Source: Nitrososphaerota archaeon
Lineage (GTDB): Archaea > Thermoproteota > Nitrososphaeria > Nitrososphaerales > JAPUIC01
Direction: 5' to 3'
Assembly (NCBI GenBank): GCA_027297425.1
Contig: JAPUIC010000070.1
Coordinates: forward strand, 1-13,491
Length of the DNA: 13,491 bases
Made by a program: the position numbers and the translations under genes. Positions 12,819 to 13,491 of the stretch are shown one piece after another. Numbering within the stretch: the stretch's first letter is position 1; every line of letters starts with the position of its first letter. A model generated the notes under the pieces. It was not told where the DNA came from. It was given only the letters and a program-made list of their open reading frames with translations, and did no database searches.

Positions 12819-13491
12819 ATGACCAACCCCTTCTTCGGGAGGGACCTTATCTCCATTAGAGATGTTGATCGCAGCCAGTTTGAACTGCTCTTCTCTTTTG
12901 CCGACAAATTGGAGAGTTTATCCTACTCCAAAAAGCAAGTCATTGCCAGTGGAAAGATTTTAGGTACGATGTTCTTCGAGCCAAGCACAAGAACTCGCCT
13001 TAGTTTCGAGGCGGCCATGTTGTCAATCGGTGGTGGTCAGGTAGGTGTTCAAGATCCCAAAACTTCTTCGATTGAGAAAGGAGAAAATTTGGCAGATACC
13101 ATAAGAACGATGGATTGCTATGTAGATGTCCTTGTAATTAGACATCCAATGGAGGGGGCTGCAAGATTTGCTGCAGAAATTTCTTCTAAACCGGTAATAA
13201 ATGCAGGTACCGGTTCAGAGGAACATCCAACCCAAGCTATGCTGGACCTTTACACAATTATCAAAGAAAGTGGAGCGATTGATGGAATGAAGATAGGAAT
13301 TATCGGGGATCTAAAGTATGGAAGAGCGGTTCATTCGTTACTCTATGCGCTAGCCCGATATAAACCGAGAGTGTATCTAATATCACCCCCATCTCTAAGT
13401 CTGAGGAAGGAAGTGATAAGAGACCTCGAACCATCTTTAAGCCTATCCGAACATGAGACACTAGAAGAAGTAATTGAGGAGTTAGACGTCT
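12819..13491 (+). CDS. pyrB: Aspartate carbamoyltransferase catalytic chain, N-terminal part
   Basis: An open frame from ATG 12819 to the window end (224 complete codons; full family length is about 300). It catalyses carbamoyl phosphate plus aspartate to carbamoyl aspartate, the committed pyrimidine step. Start context gives MTNPFFGRDLISIRD, the normal N-terminus. Carbamoyl-phosphate motif EPSTRTRLSFE, the loop SSIEKGENLADT bearing the Lys contributed to the neighbouring active site, VIRHPMEGAAR, the EHPTQAMLDLYTI motif, and IGDLKYGRAVHSL are all intact. The KYGR motif and the STRTRLSFE form separate it from ornithine carbamoyltransferase. No Shine-Dalgarno is seen. The missing C-terminus holds the aspartate-binding 240s loop. 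It is transcribed divergently from its regulatory partner pyrI, two genes away. Confidence 0.96.
   Translation, partial: MTNPFFGRDLISIRDVDRSQFELLFSFADKLESLSYSKKQVIASGKILGTMFFEPSTRTRLSFEAAMLSIGGGQVGVQDPKTSSIEKGENLADTIRTMDCYVDVLVIRHPMEGAARFAAEISSKPVINAGTGSEEHPTQAMLDLYTIIKESGAIDGMKIGIIGDLKYGRAVHSLLYALARYKPRVYLISPPSLSLRKEVIRDLEPSLSLSEHETLEEVIEELDV

Noticed and set aside
1..13491. CRISPR arrays, insertion sequences, tRNA genes
   Set aside because: I looked for regularly spaced repeats, terminal inverted repeats, transposase motifs and cloverleaf-like sequences in the gaps on both strands and saw none; the window is almost completely filled with housekeeping genes.

Overview
The window is archaeal chromosomal DNA. 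The evidence is LysW-carrier-protein biosynthesis of arginine and lysine with separate ArgX-type and LysX-type ligases, a LysM-like Lrp regulator, the archaeal DUF371 family, a zinc-binding PyrI, TATA-like boxes 20-30 bp upstream of likely transcription starts, and frequent TTG/GTG starts. A relative of Thaumarchaeota/Bathyarchaeota (TACK group) would fit, but I cannot fix the lineage from sequence alone.

Layout. 1-750 is the 3' end of a dihydrolipoamide dehydrogenase-like flavoprotein gene, followed by a DUF371 gene (773-1225). A minus-strand gene for a putative ACT-domain regulator (1226-1900) abuts it tail to tail and is divergent from argG. From 1986 to 11171 runs a compact plus-strand block of eleven genes. 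Unit A is argG - lysW - argX - argC/lysY - argB/lysZ - argD/lysJ - lysM-like Lrp regulator. After a 58-bp promoter-bearing gap comes unit B: homocitrate synthase - a second lysW - lysX - lysK. From 11188 to 12765 three minus-strand genes follow: pyrI, an ECF transporter S component, and an ArsR-like winged-helix regulator. The 5' part of pyrB starts on the plus strand at 12819 and runs off the window.

How it works together. ArgX (arginine branch) and LysX (lysine branch) attach glutamate or alpha-aminoadipate to the C-terminal Glu of a LysW carrier. One set of later enzymes (LysZ kinase, LysY reductase, LysJ aminotransferase, LysK hydrolase) then processes the carrier-bound amino acid and releases ornithine or lysine. 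ArgG acts later, on citrulline. Homocitrate synthase opens the alpha-aminoadipate route. Homoaconitase, homoisocitrate dehydrogenase, aminoadipate aminotransferase, argF and argH are not in the window. The pathway is known. The unusual points are that the carrier gene itself is duplicated, each copy lying directly upstream of its own ligase gene, and that argX has no canonical start codon covering its conserved N-terminus.

No intergenic stretch exceeds 300 bases. I found no tRNA or rRNA genes, CRISPR arrays, insertion sequences or long repeats.
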